Assembly (NCBI GenBank): GCA_024704765.1
Contig: JAKMXF010000361.1
Coordinates: forward strand, 1-64,000
Source of the DNA: Oopsacas minuta
Lineage: Eukaryota; Porifera; Hexactinellida; Lyssacinosida; Leucopsacidae
DNA length: 64,000 nucleotides
Direction of reading: 5' to 3'
Positions 39,952-52,583 of the stretch are shown here, piece by piece (position 1 is the stretch's first letter; every line of letters starts with the position of its first letter). Under the pieces are notes generated by a model. The model had not been told where the DNA came from. It saw nothing but the letters and a program-made list of their open reading frames with translations, and did no database searches. The position numbers were made by a program, and so were the translations under genes.

Positions 39952-40284
39952 CCGTTGTCAAGGAAAGGATTTACTGTATGCAAATTTGAAATTGTAGCAT
40001 AACTATGTATTTTCGTGTTTATCAAGGAAGTAAATAGAATTCAATAAAACTTCACTAAATATATCGAACATGCTGAATCCGATTTTCACACTTTTGGATT
40101 AATCATATGTAAATTTATTGTTGTTTTTATGAATATAAAGTAAACAATTATACAAATCTCAAAATATACGTCGAGCCAAAGGCTTGTATGATTTATAAAA
40201 CGCAAAGCACTAAATAACATATGCTCTCTAATTATGATACATTAGAATTAGAACTCAGGTAGTATAGTATGTGGTGGGATAAGA

Positions 40285-40446
40285 CGTACTTCGGTTAACA
40301 CGTACTAAATATTCTGAACACAAATTAATTAACATATATCAGCATACATTTCTATGTATACTCGGGTAGTATGTACCTGTGCTTTCGAATGGCTAGTATA
40401 CTTTGTCGATTTCCCAGAGTGGTTACGTATTATTCGAGTTCTACTG
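40285..40446. mobile_element. diverged MITE of the GATAAGACGTAC family
   Basis: It ends GTATTATTCGAGTTCTACTG followed by TA and begins near GGGATAAGACGTACTTCGGT, matching the ends of the better element at 55341-55476. The left terminus is degraded. Confidence 0.5.
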
Positions 40447-41149
40447 TATCAATCAGTAGAGTAACTAATACATACACCAATATATTTCTTAATAGTTATC
40501 AACCGTAATATTCATAGAGTAAGCATTGGAAGGGCCAAAGGGGATGATAAAGTCATAGTGTACATATTATCCGTTTTATAATCGTGTCATATTAACGAGA
40601 GTACATGAATCTTAAAAATGAAATCCTATCTAGATGCACTATTGATACTAAATTCTCATATTTCCACCTGACACAATTATCACTGAGATAAGCAAGTTTA
40701 CTTATCTAAACACATCCTTATACCCAATTCTATTCAATATCTCTTGCCATAAAATCCAAAAATTGTGTGTAGCAAACTTATCCATCATTATCAACTAAGT
40801 GTAAACCAATTGAATGAATAATAATAATTTTAACGTGGTTATCTCAATTAGATCCTACTTCAAATATGTCCCCATAATTACACAATTATATATTCAACCC
40901 CACATCCTGTTGTAGTATTTCTTTTAATAATTAATAATCAAATCCATGCGTGCATTTACAACCTTATGGATTCACCAAATCTGTGTGTATAATAGTGTTC
41001 ACCTATACACGGTTAGTTGATTACTTGTACCGATATATTTCTATTAGCAAGTTTATCCAGGGGCATAGAGTGCTTGTTAAGAGTAATATTGAGATTACCT
41101 TAGTACTTAAATTCAGATCCGTATTGTACATATCTTAGTCCAGTTCCTA

Positions 41150-41262
41150 TAGGTTTATAGCTAGGGCAATGCCTTATGGCATGGATGATGCAATGTGCAA
41201 TGTCCATACATCCGCACGATCCTAACAAAACTAACAGTCGATTAATATAAATGGTACATAAG
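41150..41262 (-). repeat. diverged inverted partner of the repeat at 37528-37591
   Basis: See the entry at 37528. The middle here is longer and more diverged, with ATGGATGATGCAATGTGCAA in place of the GGACGGACGG run. Confidence 0.5.
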
Positions 41263-43521
41263 TAAACATGATAGGGTGGAAATTTTCACCTGGGTGTGTA
41301 AAATTTATAGAATGATATTTTACATCCTTTTCTGGATTAATTATTTTCATGAAAACTTAGCTTAATGTCTCACTCTCATAATGTAAATATTGTATTTGCT
41401 GAGTACGTAGTGAGCAAATCCACATCCAAGTTCTTAAGTAATAGTTTAACAAAGCACTCTTGTATTAGAATTGTACCCACTAAAAGTTATTGACTATGGA
41501 TGGACCCTAATTTGTAAAATGATCTGTGCTGAGAATCTAAAGTTTGAATATAATTTCCTTAGTAATTATCCAATATGTCAATTGTCACTTGGGCTTGGTG
41601 TGTATCAATATCACTTTTCTGATGACTTATCTAACTTATTTCAATAGTAAAGCTAATTTTATCTATTCCATATCAGCATTACTTGACACAGTTAATTTTA
41701 CATACTTACACGCCAGTTTATTGAATTTAATATTGTAAACATGATCTAAGCAAATTACATGCTTTGTGGGTCAGTGGGTGTATCGCATCACGTATGCTAA
41801 TATGGCAATTTATTGTGCAAAAAGCAATCTGCCTCAAAGAATTTATTTTTTTCAACATCACAGACTTGCTATTTGAAAATCATTATTCATTACTCGTTCG
41901 TACTGCAGATGGTCAAATAACATCTATTTAATCTATACTCCCTTGTGTTTGATATTTTTGATAATTATTTAGGGCCGACTACATGTTCCAATTTGTGGCA
42001 TTTTGAATAGATTGCCTCAACATATTAGTGCATATGTCTACAATGTATCGTAATTGTGTTTGAATTCTTTGATTGAAAATTGAAAGATTTTTCTTTGGGT
42101 AACACATCTGCGCGTGTATCATTTTATTATTTATAATCCAATACAAATTACTTACAGGTGTCTCTTTAGATAAACAACTTCATTTACGTAATTATTAGTT
42201 TACAATAGAACTTTGTCTGCCCTTTGTTAAGAGAGTGGGTCTAATTACGAGGATAGTTATACTATTCTAATGTATGTATTTGTACTAATCAGTGTAGCTT
42301 AATAATTCTGGGTAGCAAGATAACTAGGAAGTAAAGCATATACCTAGGGGGGATAATTATTCGTGTTTTACTAGTAGAAAGGTTTGTATTATGATGAGTA
42401 GTTATGTTCAATATAACTTGCTTGTCTAGACTGGAGGAATATTTTATTAGGATATAAGTGTCAACATAGCATCGACCTGTGTAATTACAACTAAGTTAGC
42501 TAAAATAATAGATTTTATTTGAATTCGTCAAATCACGGAGGTATGCTGGATAGATTTAATAAGATAGAGTACTTCAATGACATTATCGAGATTCTAAATT
42601 TCTGATTATGAAACTCGAAACTCAACAGTAGTAGCAAGCAGCCTCGTTCTGACATCTTGTTCAATTTCAGTGATATCACTAATGATTCTTCTATCGATTT
42701 ATTTCTACACTGACATTTGAGTAATTAATTGGATGTTGAAAATAATGCAAAAGCGTTCTTTATTAAAACCTATCACGACATAATGTTACTATTTGAACAA
42801 TTTTTATGAACGTGTAATGTTATTCTTTGCGACTGCTGTAACAAGCATTGAAGCCTTGTCATTACATTTCCACACACTAAGCTAAGTAGCCCCTAGTAGA
42901 TGGAATAGCTAATTGATCCATTAAATGCACTGATAAAGTATAAACTGACAGTAAATACAATAAATAAAGTTTTCAAATTACTCGGACTCGCGGCTACTGA
43001 GTACACAAAGAATAATGAGATGCAAAAACATTCCAATTTTGTAACATTTTGAAATTGAATAGGAATCACATGAACATTGTTCTATGAGCCAAAAAACATG
43101 TATTTTTGATAGATAAAGACAAGATTGTTTTCGTAACTCATTCATCTCGTTGTCAGGACAAGGTGCTTACAATATGCCCTCTGAACTGAATATTTATGCA
43201 AACCTGAATTGTGAGAAAAAGTTGTAGAATATATGTTATTCCGCTAAGAACCAAACAATTGGAATCCTAAAAATTGGATTAACGAAACCAAATAATAATT
43301 ATAATCTACTATAATATTAAAAATATAAAGGTGTAAGTATATCGATAAATTTGGCTAAAAACTTTTATGTTAATTAACTGATCAGTTGAATTTGTCTGCC
43401 TTCTGCTCTTTGATATTCAGACGAAAAACTAATCACAAAAATGTTCTAGAATTGATTAATCAATAAGGTATTTCGTGATGTTTATGGTGTATTAGAATTC
43501 TGAGATTAAAATTACATAATA

Positions 43522-43773
43522 CAGTGGTTACTGGGTATAAGAACATCGTCGGGAATTGTATTTAATGTTCTTATAACCGACATGTCGTACACAATGGATA
43601 TCGCTTTTAGGAACACACTTGGGATAGCAAAAAATGTTCTTTTAACTAGTATTTTCGTATTGCCAGCTACTTTACACATTAATACATGAGAAATCTCCAG
43701 AGGATGTTTATATCAATTGAGTAGAATACAAAAGATTCGGTTAATCGAGCTAGAGTTCTTATATCCGGTACAG
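43522..43773. mobile_element. pogo/Tigger-like MITE, GTATAAGAAC family
   Basis: The left end CAGTGGTTACTGGGTATAAG is preceded by TA. The right end GAGTTCTTATATCCGGTACAG is followed by TA. Internal GTTCTTATAACC and GTTCTTTTAAC words repeat the terminal motif in both orientations. It is 252 bp and non-coding. Confidence 0.65.
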
Positions 43774-46700
43774 TATAGTAGTTATCACATCCTAATACAT
43801 CGTAAGGACAGTTAGAAATTTCAATTAACAAATTTCTTACCGAATTTACATTATTAATATGGATAGTTTAGTAGGAAAGAATTCTGTGAAATATAATACA
43901 AAGAACTTTAATTGAGAAAACGTATTACAAATCGGATGGGTCATTATTAACTGTAAATCGCAGTATATTGTAATAGTTTAGAGTTGATTACTGGAAATTT
44001 TAATCGTGTTCACACATCTGTACATGTTGTATAGAAATAAAATCAAAGGATTCTCATGATCCATTTTATATTTCTGAAAATATTTAGATATTATTAATGG
44101 AGTGATTCAGAAAACAATCAAACCAGTGTCTCACTCAGCTGATTGGTTTCCAACCATTGAAACATTGTAGATACTTAAACAATTTCTCTAAAATCCGGTT
44201 TTGTGTATTGAGATGGTGAATCTGTAGCTAATTGCAGTTATTATGCTTCATAATTCTGTCTTACATCATAGAAATTATATTTAAACCAAAATATTAGTTT
44301 TGGTATACCAATGTCTATCGAAATATTTCCATTAAAAAGTCCTATCCAATCGTAAACAAAAAAATACAATTAGTTTGTCATTAATATTATTCCTTTGATG
44401 AAATAAAGCAGGTGTATAAAATTAAAAATATTAGAAATTAATAAATAAAATTTTCGCTAGGAACTATATAATGTAGAGATAAGGTCTACATATTGTATGG
44501 CTGTATATGTCACCGAGAATGCCAAAGAAACAAGATGGCAACTGGTATTTATTATTATGTTGATTTAGAAATATTCATTGGCCCTTATTCAATGTAAATT
44601 GTATCTTATTTGATATTCTAATATGAAGAATCTATTAGTCCTGCATTTTAACAAATATATTATTTTCGTGTCTAGTAAATGTAAATTTGTTCTTTCATCT
44701 AACAGTCTAACATATACAGTAAAATATATTAATTGGGCCTTTTTTCCGAGTACCAATTGGTAACAAACAGTCAAAGTCATAGAATGGGTCAAACTGTCAC
44801 GATGCAGGTAGTCCAATTATGTGGAATTCATTTTTACCATAAATATATTTTGGTATAGAAATAGTAATTTTGAGCTAATTTTTCAACGTTATCGTTGTAC
44901 ATTTATAAAAATGGCGCCAACTACCTAAGAACTAGTCATGTAGTCGTATATATGAATCCTCAAAGAAGTTCAATTTGCAAACAATAAAAGAACGAGGCTA
45001 AAACTGGTCTTCTTGGCCGTAATGGCGACAACATATATGAACTCTAAAAGGAATAGCAGTTTCAACATATACATAGAGTAGTTTGCTTTTAGCCTCAGTA
45101 AACAATAATATTCATTCATACACCCTTTTGCTCTCATGATTAATTTTGTCAGATTTTTTAGCAATGATAAGTATTACTTATTCGAAATTAATAGTAAATT
45201 CATTCCTTCATTAAATATCATTACTCACTGCTTAGAGGATCATAGCAAATTCTCTAATTGAAAAAGATAAACGAATATACTGGTATAATAGAGACAGACC
45301 CATTTCCTATATTTCTGTATTTCCTAAGAGGTGTAAGAAATGTTATAAATTATAATTCTGTAACAAATATGTTATTTATTTGTCTATTGATAATTACATA
45401 TTGTTAACGTTGTAAAATGTCCTGAATACAATAGAATATTGCATAATGTATTTTGGGTTTTAGTCAAGTTCATCCCTTCATATTGCACAACTCTCAGTTC
45501 TACTCACGTAATGTTACGTGGTGATAATATATAATTACTTTGACTAAATTATAATTCGTTCCAACCCTAATCCTGGACAACAAGAAAATCTGAGCTGAAT
45601 TTCGGATAGTTCTACGATACTAATAAAATATATTCCTAATAAGTTGTGTTGTAGTCCAAACATATATTGTAGAACTCTAAACAAATTTTATCAATTGCTG
45701 ATACGAATATCTTGGAAAAATCTGATTTGGTATGCAAATTATAAGATTTGTGCAAGCAACATTCAATTAGATAACTCAAATATCAAAAGACTGCAACACA
45801 AGGTGTAATGCTTGCGCAAATTTACTGCAATATCTGTTAAGCACCTGTGCTGTGATGTTTGTATAGGAGGACAAATTTGATTCTAATTCTAATTTCCAGG
45901 TGGATTATTCAAAATTACTGCCTATTACATAATCAACCACCATCTTAAAATATAGTTACACGTGCTGAGAATCTTAAAGAAATTTTACATCATAATATTT
46001 AGCATGAAAGAATTAACTAATTCGATTCATTCCCTCGATTCTACCAATAATGATATAAATTTAGTTAAGAATAGATAGAAAGTAAACAATTAATTCCATT
46101 ATCCGATATTTTAGCTTCGTGAATTAATTCTTTCCGAATTTTTTCTATAAAAAAGTATGTAAAGAAGACATAATTAAGATTTGTAACACGACAAGTACAC
46201 ATCTGCAGAATCCGTGCAGATGCAATTTTCATTTTATTTTACGTATGTTAAACAAATTTGGAAACAATTCGATACAACAGGCTATTATGTCGATATAATT
46301 TTAACAAATTCCCAGTACATAAATACTGTATACGTATATATTCTGTACATTATAATAAATAATATTTTTGACCTAGATTCTAGAATTCACACGGTATATC
46401 ACAATTGTCTAATGATACTGAGTCATATACTTTCTCAGAATTTATTAGTTCTTTTGGTTGCTAATTATAATTTCAATTTTCTCATTAGAAGGCAAATTGC
46501 CAGAACTGTAGCAGATACGAAAGGGATTCAAATGTTATTCTGCTTTTAAATCAATCTCCTTTACTTCCTATTATTCAGAGTACACTACTCTTGCTCCTCG
46601 TAATTATCAATTAATCGTGCTAATTAGTAAAATACAATAGAAATTGTCTGACAATCTATTTAAATATGAGTATCAAACTAATCGAGTGGTGTTTGAGGCT

Positions 46701-49524
46701 GATTTGATTAATCTGTTATCTTAAAACAGAAATATTTTGCAAATGTGAAGTATTCAGATGACCTTATGAGAAAGTTCATTGAATTTTCCACCTGCTTTTG
46801 GTTTAGTGGCATTTTTAGGTTAATTAAGAATATCATAACATATGGTTAGATCGGTTACCCTAGTTAATTAAAGGAAACAACAATAACAACAATCAATATT
46901 TTGAATTTACTTAATTAATTATTTGATATTGTTCTTCTAAACCTATCATGTACATCAAACGTAGGTTGGAAGTGTTCCTACCCATTGTTAGCTGTACACT
47001 CAATATAACAGTGCAAGAGTGCATGAAAATTAAGAAATGGAAGGAGAAATGCAAGTAATGTGAATTAGAGAAAATCGTGTTACTTTCATGGAGCTTTAAA
47101 TTCCTATAATAAGGTATGTTATTATGATAAACAGATGACTACTGAATTTCATTATTGATTTGTTAATTCAAATAATAATTTATTTAATTCTAATTAGATT
47201 TAACGACAGCTTGCTAAGCAATTTGAATTTATTTTAAGAGAACTGACAAAAAATATTATAGAATTTATTAATTTTGGTTGACTAATCAATCAGATGTTAA
47301 TATGAATATTAATAATAGCGTACTAAACGGGGGGTGTTAAGAAACGAAAAATAGCAAACATTCAATACAAAATAATTTACAAACTATAATTTTCCTTTTA
47401 ATACTACGTATTTCTGTTTAAAATATTTCATAATTTTTATGTGTACAATATTCGCATAAATCAATATATATCTTTTTATTGATATTTCTAGAAATAAACT
47501 TAAAATGAATTAATAATTCCTGAAATTAAAATATACTTAAACTATTCAGTGTTTTAATTGAATTTGGCAACTAAAATTTACAAATACGTTTGTAAATATA
47601 TGTAATATGATTACTTACTAATCACTTGATTGTTGTTAATTATTTGCTGCAGCTCCGACTACTTAGCATATCTTTGAGCTTAAACGTAAAGTAGCCATAT
47701 AGCTTTCTTCATTGTACTAATAGATAGACAAAATTGATAAACCTCCAGACCTCTTGCAATAGTATTGCAATAGTGGTCGTAACGAAATCTATTCCTATAA
47801 AGTTGTTGGGAAAAAAGTTGTATAGCACAAGAATATTAAATTTTATCTTATGCGCTGAGTTGAATTTCCAACCAGAATGAGCACAAACTTCTGAAATATC
47901 CCTCATTCTATTAACCAACGTGAATATTTTACTAAATTGAGAGTTAAGTGTTTTTACTCTCAAGCTCTTTCTCTTGAAACTATTCAATTGGTGTCTCATT
48001 GCACTGGGCTAGCAGTAGTGGTAGATATATATAGATATATATTGTGCTAATTGACCTGATAAACTCAGGGATTGGCCTTGAGCAGAGCACTATATTACAT
48101 AGCATACTACCATCATATCAATATCAATACAATGAAATTATGCTATCAAGAATGATTATAATATATTATAAGGTAAGATTGTAGGAGAGGCTGATACGAA
48201 ATATTTATTGATTTTATTAGGAATCGTGCTAATCATAAATACATAATTAAATTGACAAATATACGAATCATTGGATTATACATATCGGTTACTCTTACTA
48301 CTCAGTATTTTGTTAGATCTTGTAGTTTTTGACGAAGAGTTTATTATTATCTGACTCAGTAATCGGAACACTGTCATACTACTTGTCTGTATTCGTAACC
48401 TTGCACAAGTGGTAATGGCTTCTGTCACTGGTCCTACGACAATAATTTTAGACTCAATGAAATATTTAATGTTTATAGTTAGGCCTACACACTGGGATAT
48501 GAAAGTACTAGATGGGAATAAAATGCTCAAAACTTTAATACAGCTTTATGGTACAAGCTACAGGACAGATTCCAGTTCTCTTATATAAATGGTATTCAAA
48601 TGCTCCGACTTAAGTATTCTATACAGAGTATATTGGTATTTCTCTCTTCACTACAAGATACATACTACTACACCCAATTCAAAATATTTGTTACTATATT
48701 AGCATCAGAATATATTCTACAATGATACCAGGTGATTTAATTTTATACACACTTTTCTGGTTAAAATACTTTTATTAGACATTTATATTTATTTTCGAGA
48801 AAGATTTATATTTGAATACAAATAATATTCTGGCAATATTCGAGCTAAAAAGGGTGTATAAATATATTTCAATGTTATAAGTACTAAATGCAATATTATC
48901 TTGCCGAAATGAACTTTCATTTATTGGAATTATTTGAGTGAATTGCAAATCAAATCATAAACAAAATGTGTAAACAGAAACACATTTGTTTGTACTTTTT
49001 ATTACACAATTCCAGTAAACTTATCAAATTTGAAATATTAATTTGAATATCCAAATCATAATTTATAATTTTCGTAATATTATATGGAATGTGTAAAACT
49101 CTCTCATTCGTAAGCAATATATGAGTCACACACTTAACACATTTATTGATAATTAGTTGAGTGTAAATTAGTTCGATTATCGATACTTTTCAGATAAATT
49201 TTCTGTGTTTTCTTATCGGAGCCACTAAATAAATTGTATATCTGCAAACATAATTTTTCGAAGAATATTTCTTATTACAGTTTAAAAATTAATATCATGA
49301 ACATTAATTTTGTTGAGTCTTTCTTCTAAGAAAATATTATAATACCATAAAAGGACATCGATTAGAATAAGCTAGTCATATGAAATCAAGCAAATCTCTT
49401 GTCCAATATTAGAGTTTGTTTGGACTTTAAATGAAGAAAAGAAAAGAATTTGTTAGTAATTAAATTTGTAAAATTCAGAGGTAAAATAGAATAATTACCT
49501 TCATTTGCTTCACTTCCGTAAATA

Positions 49525-49711
49525 TAGTGGTGTTCGCCTATTAGCAATTCGTATAATAGCAATATCCGCCTATTAGCAACTTTTTTCATGGATATAGAGT
49601 GCATTTTTGTATGGTAAATAGTTCGCATAATATAATAGCAGATTCACCCAATTCGTGTATTAGCAAGAAAATCATTCAAAATAAGATTTTCTAATAGGCA
49701 AAACTCAACTG
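49525..49711. mobile_element. diverged pogo/Tigger-like MITE, TTAGCAAC family, with internal duplication
   Basis: Left TAGTGGTGTTCGCCTATTAG and right TTCTAATAGGCAAAACTCAACTG flank about 187 bp with TA on both sides. The left end is partly duplicated: CCGCCTATTAGCAACTTTTT appears again about 45 bp inside. The family word ATAGAGTGCATTTTTGTATGG is present. Confidence 0.68.
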
Positions 49712-51666
49712 TAAATAATTTCACTCACTTTCTTTGTGCTTGACATTAATATAATGTAACCTAATTTAGACAATCTGGTAACAGACATACAGGTCTTTAA
49801 TTGAATCGAATAACTCCAGTGTAGTGAATTTGATGGGCAATATTACTTAATTGCTTAATATTAAGATTTACATCGGCAATTACAAAGAGAAGCCGAAATA
49901 ATATTGAACTCACTAGTTCTATACATTTAGACATTTGATAGCGAGGTGAATAACACCAACTTTCCTATATTCCGATCTGTTAATCATCAAATTGTCTTAA
50001 TATTGCAATAATATTTGATACTAATGTTTTCTATTAATTAGCATGTTGTAAGATCAAACTACACATTGATGGCATTTCGAGGTTATATCTATTGTGCTTA
50101 TACAAGGCTTGCTATTGCCTCCTGAGAACTATCATGTTTAATCTATATGGGAAACATGGCTCACAGCTATTACATCAAGAATAAATGCAATAATATTCAG
50201 TAACATATTAAGAGATAATCTGATTAATCTCTAAGCTAGAATGTATATAAACAGCTGTATAATATGAAGGAAAGTCTGGTTAAGCAAGAATTAAGTCATC
50301 CCAAAAATGAATGCCCTGAAGTCCTATTCCATAGCATTAAATCCAATAATTGTTGACAAACCCGAAAAATATATGTATACTGTATACGTATAGCTCACTT
50401 TTGCAAATTGTCCCGTTTTGTATGGACATCCTCCTTTTTCAGACATTTGTTGAATGCATTACCCGCTAAATGTATACAATTCGGAATTGTCAAGCTTTTG
50501 GTTGCCCAGCCTACAACCTTCCGTCAAGCAATTTTATTCATTCCAGTTGACATGTATATACACGCTATCATGTCTTATATCTAACTCTTCTCAGTACGAA
50601 ATAATCAAACATGATTAGTATATTTAACATGCATCTGAAATATACGCAATTCAGCCCACACGAACAAGATAATTCTAGATTAATCCTACTCTATGTCAAT
50701 AATCAGCAATGAATACGAAATAAATAAATTCAATAGTGTAAAAATTTACAATAATATCGTATTGTTTAATTTACTGTTTCGAAGTTATATAATGTTTTTC
50801 CAGTAAGAAAGTAATACACAAGAAACAATACTCGAAATTTGTCTAATTTGTAATAGTTTTTGCAAAGCATCATTGTAAACTTCAAACTTGGGGCATTTCG
50901 AACATTAATGATATACTGTAATAGGATAACCTCCATTATCTCTGATAAGAATTTGACAGTAATTAGTAGGTCCTTGATGTATTTTAGATGATTTATCCAG
51001 ATGTTTGGTAAACTTATAATAGGTTTCAGGTAATTGCTTGAATATCACATTACAATCCTACAATATTATGCACCAATTTGCTTAGAATATACGTGTATTA
51101 TATGTCGTTAGCTTCAGGGTGGCTTATAATGAATCCGCTTATGCTTACTATGAAGAGAGTCCAATTATAATGATTGGCATAGCATTCTCTTTATTATGAT
51201 TTATAAGGGTTCACAATAGGTGGTTCTGGCTGTAGAACGATCAATCGTATCTATGTTATTAATGAATAGAAAGTTTAAGAGAAATGCAAGCATGATTACT
51301 TTACTACTAGAATTCATTAAATATTTTCTACCCAGATAGATTACAAATTTCTACCGTACTGTGGTTTAGTTAGAAAATTGTTTATCTCAATTCCACTTAA
51401 ATGTACATATACGAATATATTTAACATTGAATGATAGACTCGTACTGTTGTTTTGTATATAATTGTTTAGCATCATTCATTAAATATAGTCGGGTCATGA
51501 TGTGGTTAATGATATGCAAACAAGAGAAGAAAATTACCATAGCAACTACCATATCCCACCATTTATCCGATAATTTTACTAAATCTACTCTTATTTCTAC
51601 TTATATCATTAATTAAGAATATTTTTGGTTTAAAATCTCTAAGTAACAACTTACTTTTCATATCAG

Positions 51667-51897
51667 CAAGCAGCAGACATAGATTCTTTAGTGCTGTATA
51701 ATATTCCTATAACCAATAACCTAGTTCGAGTAAGTATAAAAATCTATGTAAAATAGGATTTCACTAATAGACTAGTAGCACTTGAATCTACCTATTGCAG
51801 TTTTAATATTCGAGTATCAGAATCAAAAACTCAATTTGTGATTATATCTTCCACTCAACTCGGTATAATTACACGTCCAGCGAGCAACTATTCACTA
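51667..51897 (+). other. tentative 5' coding exons of the CARF-like gene
   Basis: 51667-51729 (AG before, GTAAGT after) can be read as ADIDSLVLYNIPITNN-type sequence. 51801-51897 (CAG before, GTAAGT after) can be read as RVSESKTQFVIISSTQLGI, which resembles the N-terminal region of CARF in character. The phases do not join to each other or to the exon at 52584, so another small exon or different boundaries must exist. Treat as provisional. Confidence 0.35.
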
Positions 51898-52583
51898 GTA
51901 AGTCTATATGCTATTAATTTTGTAAATTTGTATTAGTATTGTTAGTAATTAAATTTGCTAAAAGACGTATTATTAGTAAAATTATTAAAAACTAAGTTAG
52001 AAATTATCATAAGTTTTCACGGTTAATTGATAAATGTGCTCACTTACACATGTGCATGCTATTATTCGAGAACACATCACACCTCATATATAAACACAAA
52101 TTCTATTTTGCAATCTGAACTCGCAAGCGTTATATTCGCGATTAATAACAATTCTGCGTAGAGGCACATATTGTATAAAATGACATACTATCACAGTAGT
52201 GGGATTACTCTATTGTTGTAATCGAATTGACAGGCTGGACACTAAACTACCTGTTTTCTCTCAGCACATGGGACACTAACTTAATAATTAATTATTACTA
52301 TATCTATTGTGTATATACTCTGTCTTAATGTCTGGAGCAATGCGTACTACATATAATTCCAAACCTCAACAGGAGTGATTTGCTAGCAAATCTCTGATTT
52401 TCTATGCAATTTCTTGGATCATTTTTTGATGGGTAAAGCTATCGGTTATTTTTGAACGTCATTCACATGATTGTGACATTTCTATTAATGGAACTTTATA
52501 GCTCTGCCTAGCGTAGGGTTGTATAAACTTGTAACATAATTACATAATAAATAGTGATATGCTTTACACCTGACCGTTTTTAG

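Larger units (their letters stand above)
39410..51666. other. roughly 12 kb without a convincing gene
   Basis: Very AT-rich with only short frames of biased composition. Recognisable contents are a GTTT microsatellite (39934-39951), MITEs near 40285-40446, 43522-43773 and 49525-49711, and the inverted repeat remnant at 41150-41262. Non-coding exons or small RNA genes of unknown type could be present but are not visible. It may include distal regulatory DNA or 5' exons of the CARF-like gene. Confidence 0.5.

Noticed and set aside
46214-46549. 111-codon plus-strand frame in the gene-poor region
   Set aside because: Composition is that of AT-rich DNA (Ile, Tyr, Asn, Leu), with no motif and no flanking exons.
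24815-49713. Recurring TTAGCAAC blocks as a CRISPR-like array
   Set aside because: Copies are kilobases apart with TA flanks and inverted ends; they are MITEs in an animal genome.
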